From positions 1 to 64,000 of the forward strand of contig JABARE010000019.1 of assembly GCA_019187365.1 (NCBI GenBank): a stretch of 64,000 nucleotides of DNA, in the 5' to 3' direction. Of this stretch, positions 1 through 8,312 are shown one piece after another. This DNA is from Saprospiraceae bacterium (lineage in GTDB: Bacteria > Bacteroidota > Bacteroidia > Chitinophagales > Saprospiraceae). Both the position numbers and the translations under genes were made by a program. The notes below the pieces were generated by a model, which did no database searches, was not told the DNA's origin, and was given only the letters and a program-made list of their open reading frames with translations. Each line of letters begins with the position of its first letter. The first letter of the stretch is position 1.

Positions 1-1120
1 ATGCTCCGGAGCTGCAGGGGGTGAAGGAGGCACCATTACATACTTCAATTTAGCAGAACTTGGAGGGAATATATTAAATCATGAATGGGGCCATACCATG
101 GGGATAATGCATAGTTGGAGAGAAGATCTTCTAGATGACACCCCCGAGATCAATTTTGACCTTGATCGGAACTGCGATGGCGATTACTATGACATTAGGG
201 AGAAGGAACAACAATGTTTTGGAAAAATTATCAGCAGTGATCCTGCAGGACCCGGAACGGATGGCATCGGGATGAGCTATAATTCTTCCACTCAGAGGTG
301 GTATAATAACATCAACGATTGTTTGGAGACTCCACCTTGTCCGACCAGTCCGTGTTGTCTGGATGAGTTTCAAAACAACAATGTCATGGCCTACAATGCA
401 TGTCAGTGTGCATTCACGTATCAGCAACTCAGAAAAACCCTGATGCAATTATTGAGTTACAAATGTGGTTACATCAATACCATTCAAACTGACCGGTCGT
501 GTTGGGCACCAAGTGCATTTATTTCACTTCCAAAACCAGGACAAAGCGATTATGGTTACTGTTCAACATGTTTTGATTTCTCTGCCAGTTATAATGATCA
601 AAAGCATCGGGTAAAAGTGTACGAACTGAGCGGCGGAAATTCCATCCTGGTATATGATCCAGGATGGGTTCAAAGCCCTGCCACAACACTCTGTTTTAAA
701 AATTACGGAATTTCAGTCGGCTCAGGACGTTTTCTGAAACCTGGTACAAATTATAGAATAGAGTTGACGGTAGGCAGAACTAACGATTGCATAGATCCGG
801 TGACATTCAGCAGGAACTTTACAACAGGAACCTGCGAGCCGGATGTGTATGTACCGCCCTTTTCAGAGATGATTATTTCTCCGAACCCATCTTCGGGTAA
901 CATTCAGCTAACGTATGATGCCTTCGAGAATGAAGAGTTTGCTATATTTGCTGTAAACCAGGCAAACGGGCAGGTGAGCTTATTGAGCAATTCTATGTAT
1001 GCAACAAATGATGGCGAGAATGAGTACGAACTTTCTGTCAGCTCATTATTCAACGGTACTTATACCATATTTATGATAGGTATTGAAAATAATCATTATC
1101 AAACCCTGGTAAAACAATAA
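1..1120 (+). CDS. T9SS-secreted HExxH zinc metallopeptidase, copy 1 (5' end missing)
   Basis: Partial gene. The reading frame is open from base 2, and comparison with the two full copies shows that about 197 N-terminal residues lie before the window. The visible 372 residues start in a Gly/Ala-rich stretch and then carry HEWGHTMGIMH, a metzincin zinc site (three His ligands, catalytic Glu), followed about 90 residues later by the Met-turn VMAYNA. The last ~85 residues contain SPNPSSG and a beta-rich tail, the type A sorting domain that sends proteins through the type IX secretion system. Best family guess is the M43 (pappalysin/cytophagalysin) group; a substrate cannot be named. The visible protein is identical to the matching part of the copy at 6601-8310. 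The stop is 2 nt before the next gene, suggesting translational coupling. Confidence 0.88.
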   Translation, partial: CSGAAGGEGGTITYFNLAELGGNILNHEWGHTMGIMHSWREDLLDDTPEINFDLDRNCDGDYYDIREKEQQCFGKIISSDPAGPGTDGIGMSYNSSTQRWYNNINDCLETPPCPTSPCCLDEFQNNNVMAYNACQCAFTYQQLRKTLMQLLSYKCGYINTIQTDRSCWAPSAFISLPKPGQSDYGYCSTCFDFSASYNDQKHRVKVYELSGGNSILVYDPGWVQSPATTLCFKNYGISVGSGRFLKPGTNYRIELTVGRTNDCIDPVTFSRNFTTGTCEPDVYVPPFSEMIISPNPSSGNIQLTYDAFENEEFAIFAVNQANGQVSLLSNSMYATNDGENEYELSVSSLFNGTYTIFMIGIENNHYQTLVKQ

Positions 1121-1122
1121 GT

Positions 1123-2082
1123 ATGAAAATGACGATCACGTTTTTATGTCTTCTACTTGCTTTTATCTCTACGGCACAAAAAACACCCTACTTTCTGACG
1201 ACCTTCTATTTTGAAGATGCCATAGGAAATATAGACAGCATTGAAGTGGGTTATGATTTGACTGCAAAAAATAGTGGCAATCCTGATTTTGGAGAGGTTT
1301 CCGACCTATCTCCATTTGATAGTTTATTTGAAGTACGTGCAGTAAATTATTTTGAATATTATAACACAACCCCTCCAATCAATCCGCTGAACCTCATAAA
1401 AAAACGCATAGTTGGGGGTGCGGAAAAAGTGGTGAACGCCCCTTGCATTGGAGGAGCTGATTTAGTGTTTTTCATACATGCCAAACATCAGCCCGTAACC
1501 ATAAGAGTGAAGGATCTGAAGGATTTTGAAAAGATCGATTGTCCTGGTAAAAATAATACATGGAGTTTTTTTAGCCCGGACAGAATGTATCATTTTATTG
1601 AACCATGGGGTTGGACCTCTCTTCCAAGGGTTAGGTATGGCTGCATTTATAAAGGTCCATATACAGTTTATTTGGGTGGAAAGTACATACCAGTTGAAGT
1701 TGGTGAGCGGCCTTATACTTTGCAGTATGAAATCACCGGAAGAGGGGTTGACACGATTTATGGAGTTTGTTTTACAAGAGATCATACCTTTTATCAATGC
1801 GACAGCACGTATGTCATGGATACCCAGGAAGAGGATGGCCTGATAAATGGAGTTGTGATCTATCCAAATCCAAATTCCGGGATCATGAAGGTAGAAATGA
1901 AGGGAACAGAATATGTGAACAGTTTTGAAATCTACGATCATTCGGGAAATGTTCAAAAGAGAATACCGGTTAATGAAAGGAAAGATATAAGAATTGAGGT
2001 GCCGGATTTAGTCCCTGGTATTTATTTTCTTAGAGTGAATACTAAATATGGACCACGGGTCAGGAAGTTTGTAAAAATATGA
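1123..2082 (+). CDS. T9SS-secreted protein of unknown family, copy 1
   Basis: A 319-residue protein starting 2 nt after the metallopeptidase stop. Residues 1-18 form a signal peptide ending in STAQ. The middle (about 20-240) is an unrecognised, aromatic-rich domain with five or so cysteines, no catalytic motif I can name, and a conserved PWGWTS segment. Residues ~245-319 carry IYPNPNSG and end in RKFVKI, a typical T9SS type A sorting tail, so the protein is expected on the cell surface or released. It always follows the peptidase in this array, so a joint role (chaperone, inhibitor, cofactor or substrate of the peptidase) is possible but only inferred. The middle part is closest to copy 2, while the first ~145 bp match copy 3, consistent with gene conversion. 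Confidence 0.85.
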   Translation: MKMTITFLCLLLAFISTAQKTPYFLTTFYFEDAIGNIDSIEVGYDLTAKNSGNPDFGEVSDLSPFDSLFEVRAVNYFEYYNTTPPINPLNLIKKRIVGGAEKVVNAPCIGGADLVFFIHAKHQPVTIRVKDLKDFEKIDCPGKNNTWSFFSPDRMYHFIEPWGWTSLPRVRYGCIYKGPYTVYLGGKYIPVEVGERPYTLQYEITGRGVDTIYGVCFTRDHTFYQCDSTYVMDTQEEDGLINGVVIYPNPNSGIMKVEMKGTEYVNSFEIYDHSGNVQKRIPVNERKDIRIEVPDLVPGIYFLRVNTKYGPRVRKFVKI

Positions 2083-2108
2083 GGACAAAATGACCATCCG
2101 CGCCTTTT

Positions 2109-2294
2109 AACTCACCCGGCACTACGTGCCACCCTCTCTTTTGCTGACGCAAAAAAGAGGGTACCCAACGGACTCACCCGGCACTTCGTGCCACCCTCTC
2201 TTTTGCTGACGCAAAAAAGAGGGTACCCAATTGACTCACCCGGCACTTCGTGCCACCCTCTCTTTTGCTGACGCAAAAAAGAGGGTACCCAACT
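2109..2294. repeat. 62-bp hairpin repeat array, 3 units
   Basis: Three units at a 62-bp period (CTCACCC at 2111, 2173 and 2235). Each unit contains a small hairpin GGCAC-TTC-GTGCC (GGCAC-TAC-GTGCC in the first unit), a larger one with arms CCCTCTCTTTTGC and GCAAAAAAGAGGG around TGAC, and the 8-nt palindrome GGGTACCC. The array begins about 28 bp after the stop of the secreted-protein gene. It may stop transcription or protect mRNA 3' ends; that is inference. Confidence 0.92.
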
Positions 2295-2340
2295 GAAATC
2301 ATTTGTCCTTTGTTTTGCGCAAAAACAATTCAAAAAAAAG

Positions 2341-2407
2341 AACTCCCCCCTCTTTGATCTTGGTAAAGATCAGAGAGGGGTGGCGCGCAGCGCCGGGGTA
2401 AGTCCAG
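2341..2407. repeat. Inverted relative of the 62-bp unit
   Basis: A hairpin with arms built from CCCCTCT-TTGATCT and AAGATCA-GAGAGGGG, followed by GGCGC-GCA-GCGCC and GGGGTAAGTCC. Read on the minus strand, this repeats the layout of the 62-bp unit (GACTyACCC, small GGC hairpin, ACCC(C)TCTC, larger hairpin) with a different hairpin core. The array and this block therefore face each other like a bipartite REP/BIME element. Confidence 0.75.
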
Positions 2408-2645
2408 GATCTCGCTATAGAAACCGGAGGATAGTATTCATTAGATGGAAGGTCCCTGGATGGATTTAAAATAAGGAAATTTAGCCTCAAAATGCGGACG
2501 TTTATTTAAGCATCTGAATTAACGGAGATAGGAACTGCTTCTATCAAAAATAAATTCAGCTGCTTAAAATAAAGATCAGGTCAGTTTGACTCACGAGCTT
2601 GTTTTGTTAAAATTATGTTAAAGTTCACCCTTTTTTATACTCCAA

Positions 2646-2661
2646 ATATATATATATATAT
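2646..2661. repeat. (AT)8 dinucleotide tract
   Basis: Sixteen bases of perfect AT repeat about 310 bp upstream of the peptidase start at 2971. The tract is (AT)12 in the two other spacers, so it varies in length between copies. It could be part of a promoter region or a slippage site; neither is shown. Confidence 0.9.
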
Positions 2662-2803
2662 TGCAACGGAAGAGAAAGATTAAAACATTCCTGTCTTTTA
2701 AAAACCGGAGTGTGAGGAGATTCAATAACCACAAAACCCCCATCGGTATGGAGAACGCAACAATGTCACCACCAGACAGGAGTTGACCGGATGATTCTAT
2801 TAG

Positions 2804-2832
2804 AATGCCTGGGCATTATTCAAGCAGGCATT
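2804..2832 (+). promoter_or_regulatory. Leader hairpin 1 of peptidase copy 2
   Basis: Perfect 8-bp stem AATGCCTG / CAGGCATT with a 13-nt loop, preceded by the overlapping inverted repeat ATTCTA-T-TAGAAT (2794-2806). Conserved before copy 3 (6432-6460); in the orphan spacer after copy 3 the right arm has one mismatch (CAAGCATT). It may be a structured 5' leader or an operator. Confidence 0.5.
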
Positions 2833-2914
2833 TGAGAACTTTCTGTGACTGCTATAAGAGTGTTCGGGCGGTCTTTTCCAAAGTAATACATCCGGTTTCT
2901 GATTTTTTTAATAG

Positions 2915-2932
2915 CTCCTGCTATTGCAGGGG
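2915..2932 (+). promoter_or_regulatory. Leader hairpin 2 of peptidase copy 2
   Basis: Stem CTCCTGC / GCAGGGG (7 bp with one G-T pair) and loop TATT, ending 38 nt before the peptidase ATG. The same structure lies at 6545-6562 before copy 3. The array's right breakpoint (10051) falls just inside the loop of this hairpin. Confidence 0.5.
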
Positions 2933-2970
2933 GTGGAATTGGTTTCATAAACCCCAGTCAACTACTGTTT

Positions 2971-4680
2971 ATGAAAACAAAAATGTTTGCATGCTCCCAT
3001 TTTATAGATGAATTAAGAGAGGATTATTTCTTATTCCGGGTGGAAATCATTAAAATACTTATCGTATTCTGCACCATCCAAAGTACCCTATCAGGTCAAT
3101 CTGAATTTTTTAATTGTCCGGTGGATTCTGTAACACAACATCCTGACTCCATTTACAATCCGGACCCTTGTATTGATGTGGAAGAAATTATGGAAGAGTT
3201 GGATGGAGGTGATCATTGTCGATTGATTTGGATAAACCTCAACGTTCACTTTTTTGTTGATGATGATTCAACCAACAACCTCATAACCCCCAAAGGGCAT
3301 GTTGTCTCTGAAGCGAATAAACTGGCAGAAGATCTGGTCAATGAAGCCAACTACTATTTATATTTGAATGAAATCCAAATAAACCAACCTGGTGCCATCA
3401 AATTATGCAATCCGTTCCAGTACGTGCTTCGGGGTGTTTATATACATATAGTTTCTTCTCCCGCTGATGTTGATGCACGATCCAAAATAAACATTATGCA
3501 TCAGACATTTGGTGTTAATAAGGCTTCTGAATTTAATTTATACATTTCTCCCTGTGATGGATGCTCCGGAGCTGCAGGGGGTGAAGGAGGCACCATTACA
3601 TACTTCAATTTAGCAGAACTTGGAGGGAATATATTAAATCATGAATGGGGCCATACCATGGGGATAATGCATAGTTGGAGAGAAGATTTTCTAGATGATA
3701 CACCGCCAATTCATTTTGACCTTGATCGGAACTGTGATGGCGATTACTATGACATTAGGGAGAAGGAGCAACAGTGCTTTGGAAAAATTATCAGCAGCGA
3801 TCCTGCAGAACCCGGAACAGATGGCATCGGGATGAGCTATAATTCATCCACTGAGAGGTGGTATAATAACATCAACGATTGTTTGGAGACTCCACCTTGT
3901 CCGACCAGTCCATGTTGTCTGGATGAGTTTCAAAACAACAATGTCATGGCCTACAACGCATGCCAGTGTGCCTTTACGTATCAGCAACTGAGAAAAACCC
4001 TGATGCAATTATTGAGTTACAAATGTGGTTACATCAATACCATTCAAACTAACCGGTCGTGTTGGGCGCCAAGCGCATTCATTTCACTTCCTAAACCCGA
4101 CCAGAGCGATTATGGCTACTGTTCTACCTGCTTCGATTTTACAGCCAGCTATAATGACCAAAAGCATCGGGTAAAAGTGTACGAATTGAGCGGAGGAAAT
4201 TCAATCCTGGTATATGATCCGGGTTGGGTACAAAGCCCTGCCACAACACTCTGTTTTAAAAATTACGGCCTTTCAATCGGCTCCGGACGTTATCTCAAGC
4301 CTGGTACGAACTATAGAATTGAGCTGACGGTAGGCAGAACAAACGATTGCATAGATCCGGTGACATTCAGCAGGAACTTTACAACAGGAACCTGCGAGCC
4401 GGATGTCTATGTACCGCCTTTTTCAGAGATGATTATTTCTCCGAACCCATCTTCGGGTAACATTCAGCTAACGTATGATGCCTTCGAGAATGAAGAGTTT
4501 GCTATATTTGCTGTAAACCAGGCAAACGGCCAGGTGAGCTTATTGAGCAATTCTATGTATGCAACAAATGAAGGCGAGAATGAGGACGAGCTTCCTGTCG
4601 ACTCATTATTCACAGGTACGTATACCATCTTTATGATAGGTATTGAAAATAATCATTATCAAACCCTGGTAAAACAATAA
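2971..4680 (+). CDS. T9SS-secreted HExxH zinc metallopeptidase, copy 2
   Basis: Complete 569-residue copy. The N-terminus is unusual: about 27 residues precede a hydrophobic stretch (IIKILIVFCTIQSTLSGQ), so the signal peptide looks extended. No in-frame ATG closer to it exists, and the GTG near residue 24 is not kept in copy 3, so the start at 2971, conserved in both full copies, was chosen. The pro/catalytic region follows. The zinc site HEWGHTMGIMH is at residues 224-234 and the Met-turn at about 326. A cysteine-rich stretch (CLETPPCPTSPCC) lies between them. A beta-rich domain (~360-475) precedes the type A T9SS tail (~486-569, SPNPSSG). It is M43-like by motif spacing. Relative to copy 3 it is nearly identical up to about base 3686, then differs at many sites. 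Confidence 0.92.
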   Translation: MKTKMFACSHFIDELREDYFLFRVEIIKILIVFCTIQSTLSGQSEFFNCPVDSVTQHPDSIYNPDPCIDVEEIMEELDGGDHCRLIWINLNVHFFVDDDSTNNLITPKGHVVSEANKLAEDLVNEANYYLYLNEIQINQPGAIKLCNPFQYVLRGVYIHIVSSPADVDARSKINIMHQTFGVNKASEFNLYISPCDGCSGAAGGEGGTITYFNLAELGGNILNHEWGHTMGIMHSWREDFLDDTPPIHFDLDRNCDGDYYDIREKEQQCFGKIISSDPAEPGTDGIGMSYNSSTERWYNNINDCLETPPCPTSPCCLDEFQNNNVMAYNACQCAFTYQQLRKTLMQLLSYKCGYINTIQTNRSCWAPSAFISLPKPDQSDYGYCSTCFDFTASYNDQKHRVKVYELSGGNSILVYDPGWVQSPATTLCFKNYGLSIGSGRYLKPGTNYRIELTVGRTNDCIDPVTFSRNFTTGTCEPDVYVPPFSEMIISPNPSSGNIQLTYDAFENEEFAIFAVNQANGQVSLLSNSMYATNEGENEDELPVDSLFTGTYTIFMIGIENNHYQTLVKQ

Positions 4681-4682
4681 CT

Positions 4683-5642
4683 ATGAAAAAGATGATCGCG
4701 TTTTTATGGCTTCTACTTGCTTTTACCTCTACGGCACAAAAAACACCCTTCTTTCTGACGACCTTTTATTTTGAAGATGCCATAGGAAATATAGACAGCA
4801 TTGAAGTGGGTTATGATTTGACCGCGAAACAAACTGGCAATCCTGATTTTGGAGAAGTAACCGATCTATCACCATTCGATAGCATATTTGATGTACGGGC
4901 AGTAAATTATTTTGAATATTATAATACAACCCCTCCAATCAATCCGCTGAACCTTATAATAAAACGCATAGTGGGGGGTGCCGAAAAGGTAGTGAACGCA
5001 CCATGCATTGGGGGCGATTTTTTGATATTTTTCATACATGCCAAACATCAGCCTGTAACCATACGTGTGAAGGAATTGAAGGATTTCGAAAAGATCGATT
5101 GTCCTGGAAAAAATAATACCTGGAATTTTTTTAGCCCGGACAGGATGTATCATTTTATTGAACCATGGGGTTGGACCTCTCTTCCAAGGGTTAGGTATGG
5201 TTGTATTTATAAGGGATCATATACCTTGTACTTAGGGGGTAAATACATACAAACCGATGTTGGCGAAAGGCCTTATACTTTGCAGTATGAAGTCACCGGA
5301 AGAGGGGTTGACACGATTTATGGAGTTTGTTTTACAATGGATGATACATTTTACCAATGCGACAGCACGTATGTCATGGATACCCAGGAAGAGGATGGCC
5401 TGATAAATGGTGTTGTGATCTATCCCAATCCAAATTCCGGGATCATGAATGTAGAAATGAATGGAACAGAATATGTGAACAGTTTTGAAATCTACGATCA
5501 TTCGGGAAATGTTCAAAAGAGAATACCGGTTAATGAAAGGAAAGATATAAGAATTGAGGTGCCCCATTTAGTCCCTGGTATTTATTTTCTTAGAGTGAAT
5601 ACTAAATATGGACCCCGGGTCAGGAAGTTTGTAAAAATTTGA
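4683..5642 (+). CDS. T9SS-secreted protein of unknown family, copy 2
   Basis: 319 residues, 2 nt after the peptidase stop (TAA, CT, ATG). Signal peptide 1-18; unrecognised central domain; type A T9SS tail from about 245 (IYPNPNSG) to RKFVKI. It differs from copy 1 at scattered sites such as KQTGN for KNSGN, GDFLIF for GADLVF and TMDDTF for TRDHTF. The last ~75 residues are almost invariant among the three copies, as expected for a sorting signal or for homogenised sequence. Function unknown. Strict pairing with the peptidase suggests that both are made together and exported by the same system. Confidence 0.88.
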   Translation: MKKMIAFLWLLLAFTSTAQKTPFFLTTFYFEDAIGNIDSIEVGYDLTAKQTGNPDFGEVTDLSPFDSIFDVRAVNYFEYYNTTPPINPLNLIIKRIVGGAEKVVNAPCIGGDFLIFFIHAKHQPVTIRVKELKDFEKIDCPGKNNTWNFFSPDRMYHFIEPWGWTSLPRVRYGCIYKGSYTLYLGGKYIQTDVGERPYTLQYEVTGRGVDTIYGVCFTMDDTFYQCDSTYVMDTQEEDGLINGVVIYPNPNSGIMNVEMNGTEYVNSFEIYDHSGNVQKRIPVNERKDIRIEVPHLVPGIYFLRVNTKYGPRVRKFVKI

Positions 5643-5668
5643 GGACAAAATGACCATCCGCGCCTTTT

Positions 5669-5917
5669 GACTCACCCGGCACTTCGTGCCACCCTCTCTT
5701 TTGCTGACGCAAAAAAGAGGGTACCCAACGGACTCACCCGGCACTTCGTGCCACCCTCTCTTTTGCTGACGCAAAAAAGAGGGTACCCAACGGACTCACC
5801 CGGCACTTCGTGCCACCCTCTCTTTTGCTGACGCAAAAAAGAGGGTACCCAACGGACTCACCCGGCACTTCGTGCCACCCTCTCTTTTGCTGACGCAAAA
5901 AAGAGGGTACCCAACGG
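5669..5917. repeat. 62-bp hairpin repeat array, 4 units
   Basis: Units begin (CTCACCC) at 5671, 5733, 5795 and 5857, exact 62-bp period, nearly identical to each other. Same two-hairpin architecture as at 2109. This is the longest of the three arrays. Confidence 0.93.
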
Positions 5918-5962
5918 AAATCATTTGTCCTTTGTTTTGCGCAAACACAATTCAAAAAAAGA

Positions 5963-6028
5963 ACTCCCCCCTCTTTGATCTTGGTAAAGATCAAAGAGGG
6001 GTGGCGCGCAGCCCCTGGGTAAGTCCAG
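5963..6028. repeat. Inverted relative of the 62-bp unit
   Basis: Same block as at 2341-2407. The long stem is better paired here (TCAAAGAGGGG against CCCCTCTTTGA), whereas the small GC hairpin is degraded (GCGCAGCCCC), so its pairing is not conserved. Confidence 0.7.
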
Positions 6029-6265
6029 GATCTCGCTCCAGAAACCGGAGGATAGTATTCATTAGATGGAAGGTCCCTGGATGGATTTAAAATAAGGAAA
6101 TTGAGCCTCAAAATGCGGACGATTATTTAAGCATCTGAATTAACGGAGATAAGAACTGCTTCTATCAAAAAATAAATTCAGACGCTTAAAATAAAGATCA
6201 GGTCGGTTTGATTAACGAGCTTGTTTTGTTAAAATTATGTTAAAGTAAGCGCCTTTTTATACTCC

Positions 6266-6289
6266 ATATATATATATATATATATATAT
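6266..6289. repeat. (AT)12 dinucleotide tract
   Basis: Twenty-four bases of perfect AT repeat, 312 bp upstream of the peptidase start at 6601; 8 bp longer than the matching tract at 2646. Confidence 0.9.
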
Positions 6290-6600
6290 TGCAACGGAAG
6301 AGAAAGATTAAAACATTCCTGTCTTTTAAAAACCGGAGTGTGAGGGGATTCAATAACCACAAAACCCCCATCGATAAGGAGAATGCAACATTTAACCCTC
6401 CAGGCAGGAGTTGACCGGATGATTCTATTAGAATGCCTGTGCATTATTCAAGCAGGCATTTGAGAACATGCTGAGCCTGCTATAAAAAAGTGTTCGGGCG
6501 GTCTTTTCCAAAGTAATACATCCGGTTTCTGATTTTTTTAATAGCTCCTGCTATTGCAGGGGGTGGAATTGGTTTTTTAAACTCCAGTCAACTACTGTTT

Positions 6601-8310
6601 ATGAAAACGAAAATGTTTGCATGCTCCCATTTTATAGATGTAATAAGGGAGGATTATTTCTTATTCCGGGCGAAAATCATTAAAATACTTATCGTATTCT
6701 GCACCATTCAAAGTACCCTATCAGGTCAATCTGAATTTTTTAATTGTCCGGTGGATTCTGTAACACAACATCCTGACTCCATTTACAATCCGGACCCTTG
6801 TATTGATGTGGAAGAAATTATGGAAGAGTTGGATGGAGGTGATCATTGTCGATTGATTTGGATAAACCTCAACGTTCACTTTTTTGTTGATGATGATTCA
6901 ACCAACAACCTCATAACCCCCAAAGGGCATGTTGTCTCTGAAGCGAATAAACTGGCAGAAGATCTGGTCAATGAAGCCAACTACTATTTATATTTGAATG
7001 AAATCCAAATAAACCAACCTGGTGCCATCAAATTATGCAATCCGTTCCAGTACGTGCTTCGGGGTGTTTATATACATATAGTTTCTTCTCCCGCTGATGT
7101 TGATGCACGATCCAAAATAAACATTATGCATCAGACATTTGGTGTTAATAAGGCTTCTGAATTTAATTTATACATTTCTCCCTGTGATGGATGCTCCGGA
7201 GCTGCAGGGGGTGAAGGAGGCACCATTACATACTTCAATTTAGCAGAACTTGGAGGGAATATATTAAATCATGAATGGGGCCATACCATGGGGATAATGC
7301 ATAGTTGGAGAGAAGATCTTCTAGATGACACCCCCGAGATCAATTTTGACCTTGATCGGAACTGCGATGGCGATTACTATGACATTAGGGAGAAGGAACA
7401 ACAATGTTTTGGAAAAATTATCAGCAGTGATCCTGCAGGACCCGGAACGGATGGCATCGGGATGAGCTATAATTCTTCCACTCAGAGGTGGTATAATAAC
7501 ATCAACGATTGTTTGGAGACTCCACCTTGTCCGACCAGTCCGTGTTGTCTGGATGAGTTTCAAAACAACAATGTCATGGCCTACAATGCATGTCAGTGTG
7601 CATTCACGTATCAGCAACTCAGAAAAACCCTGATGCAATTATTGAGTTACAAATGTGGTTACATCAATACCATTCAAACTGACCGGTCGTGTTGGGCACC
7701 AAGTGCATTTATTTCACTTCCAAAACCAGGACAAAGCGATTATGGTTACTGTTCAACATGTTTTGATTTCTCTGCCAGTTATAATGATCAAAAGCATCGG
7801 GTAAAAGTGTACGAACTGAGCGGCGGAAATTCCATCCTGGTATATGATCCAGGATGGGTTCAAAGCCCTGCCACAACACTCTGTTTTAAAAATTACGGAA
7901 TTTCAGTCGGCTCAGGACGTTTTCTGAAACCTGGTACAAATTATAGAATAGAGTTGACGGTAGGCAGAACTAACGATTGCATAGATCCGGTGACATTCAG
8001 CAGGAACTTTACAACAGGAACCTGCGAGCCGGATGTGTATGTACCGCCCTTTTCAGAGATGATTATTTCTCCGAACCCATCTTCGGGTAACATTCAGCTA
8101 ACGTATGATGCCTTCGAGAATGAAGAGTTTGCTATATTTGCTGTAAACCAGGCAAACGGGCAGGTGAGCTTATTGAGCAATTCTATGTATGCAACAAATG
8201 ATGGCGAGAATGAGTACGAACTTTCTGTCAGCTCATTATTCAACGGTACTTATACCATATTTATGATAGGTATTGAAAATAATCATTATCAAACCCTGGT
8301 AAAACAATAA
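6601..8310 (+). CDS. T9SS-secreted HExxH zinc metallopeptidase, copy 3
   Basis: Complete 569-residue copy with the same layout as copy 2: extended signal peptide (hydrophobic core about residues 25-42), HEWGHTMGIMH at 224-234, Met-turn VMAYNA at about 326, Cys-rich insert, beta domain and type A T9SS tail. From about base 7191 to the end it is identical to partial copy 1. It differs from copy 2 in blocks, for example DLLDDTPEINF for DFLDDTPPIHF just after the zinc site, and NDGENEYELSVSSLFNG for NEGENEDELPVDSLFTG in the tail. Substitutions are spread in the second half of the gene, while the first ~690 bp are almost invariant. Confidence 0.92.
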   Translation: MKTKMFACSHFIDVIREDYFLFRAKIIKILIVFCTIQSTLSGQSEFFNCPVDSVTQHPDSIYNPDPCIDVEEIMEELDGGDHCRLIWINLNVHFFVDDDSTNNLITPKGHVVSEANKLAEDLVNEANYYLYLNEIQINQPGAIKLCNPFQYVLRGVYIHIVSSPADVDARSKINIMHQTFGVNKASEFNLYISPCDGCSGAAGGEGGTITYFNLAELGGNILNHEWGHTMGIMHSWREDLLDDTPEINFDLDRNCDGDYYDIREKEQQCFGKIISSDPAGPGTDGIGMSYNSSTQRWYNNINDCLETPPCPTSPCCLDEFQNNNVMAYNACQCAFTYQQLRKTLMQLLSYKCGYINTIQTDRSCWAPSAFISLPKPGQSDYGYCSTCFDFSASYNDQKHRVKVYELSGGNSILVYDPGWVQSPATTLCFKNYGISVGSGRFLKPGTNYRIELTVGRTNDCIDPVTFSRNFTTGTCEPDVYVPPFSEMIISPNPSSGNIQLTYDAFENEEFAIFAVNQANGQVSLLSNSMYATNDGENEYELSVSSLFNGTYTIFMIGIENNHYQTLVKQ

Positions 8311-8312
8311 GT

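Larger units (their letters stand above)
2083..2970. other. Spacer 1 (non-coding, hairpin rich)
   Basis: An 888-bp stretch with no convincing gene. In order it holds three 62-bp hairpin repeats, an inverted related hairpin block, a conserved stretch without obvious structure (about 2410-2640), an (AT)8 tract and a leader with two hairpins before the next peptidase start. Short open frames across it are by-products of the repeats. I found no match to the TAnnTTTG -7 element here, so the peptidase promoter is not identified. Confidence 0.8.
5643..6600. other. Spacer 2 (non-coding, hairpin rich)
   Basis: A 958-bp stretch with the same layout as spacer 1: a four-unit hairpin array, the inverted block, a conserved unstructured part, an (AT)12 tract and leader hairpins at 6432-6460 and 6545-6562. 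A 125-codon open frame on the minus strand crosses the array but is generated by the repeat and is not considered a gene. Confidence 0.8.

Noticed and set aside
2109..2294. Possible CRISPR array
   Set aside because: The 62-bp units are direct repeats without unique spacers and are built of hairpins; no cas genes are near.
2805..3011. 68-codon plus-strand frame overlapping the peptidase start
   Set aside because: Crosses the leader hairpins in another frame and is not kept intact in the sister spacer.
5734..6111. 125-codon open frame on the minus strand (and shorter ones at 2112-2333, 2299-2490, 9296-9610)
   Set aside because: They run through the hairpin arrays, and their length follows the repeat number; the 62-bp period shifts frame each unit. 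No start or conservation argues for a gene.
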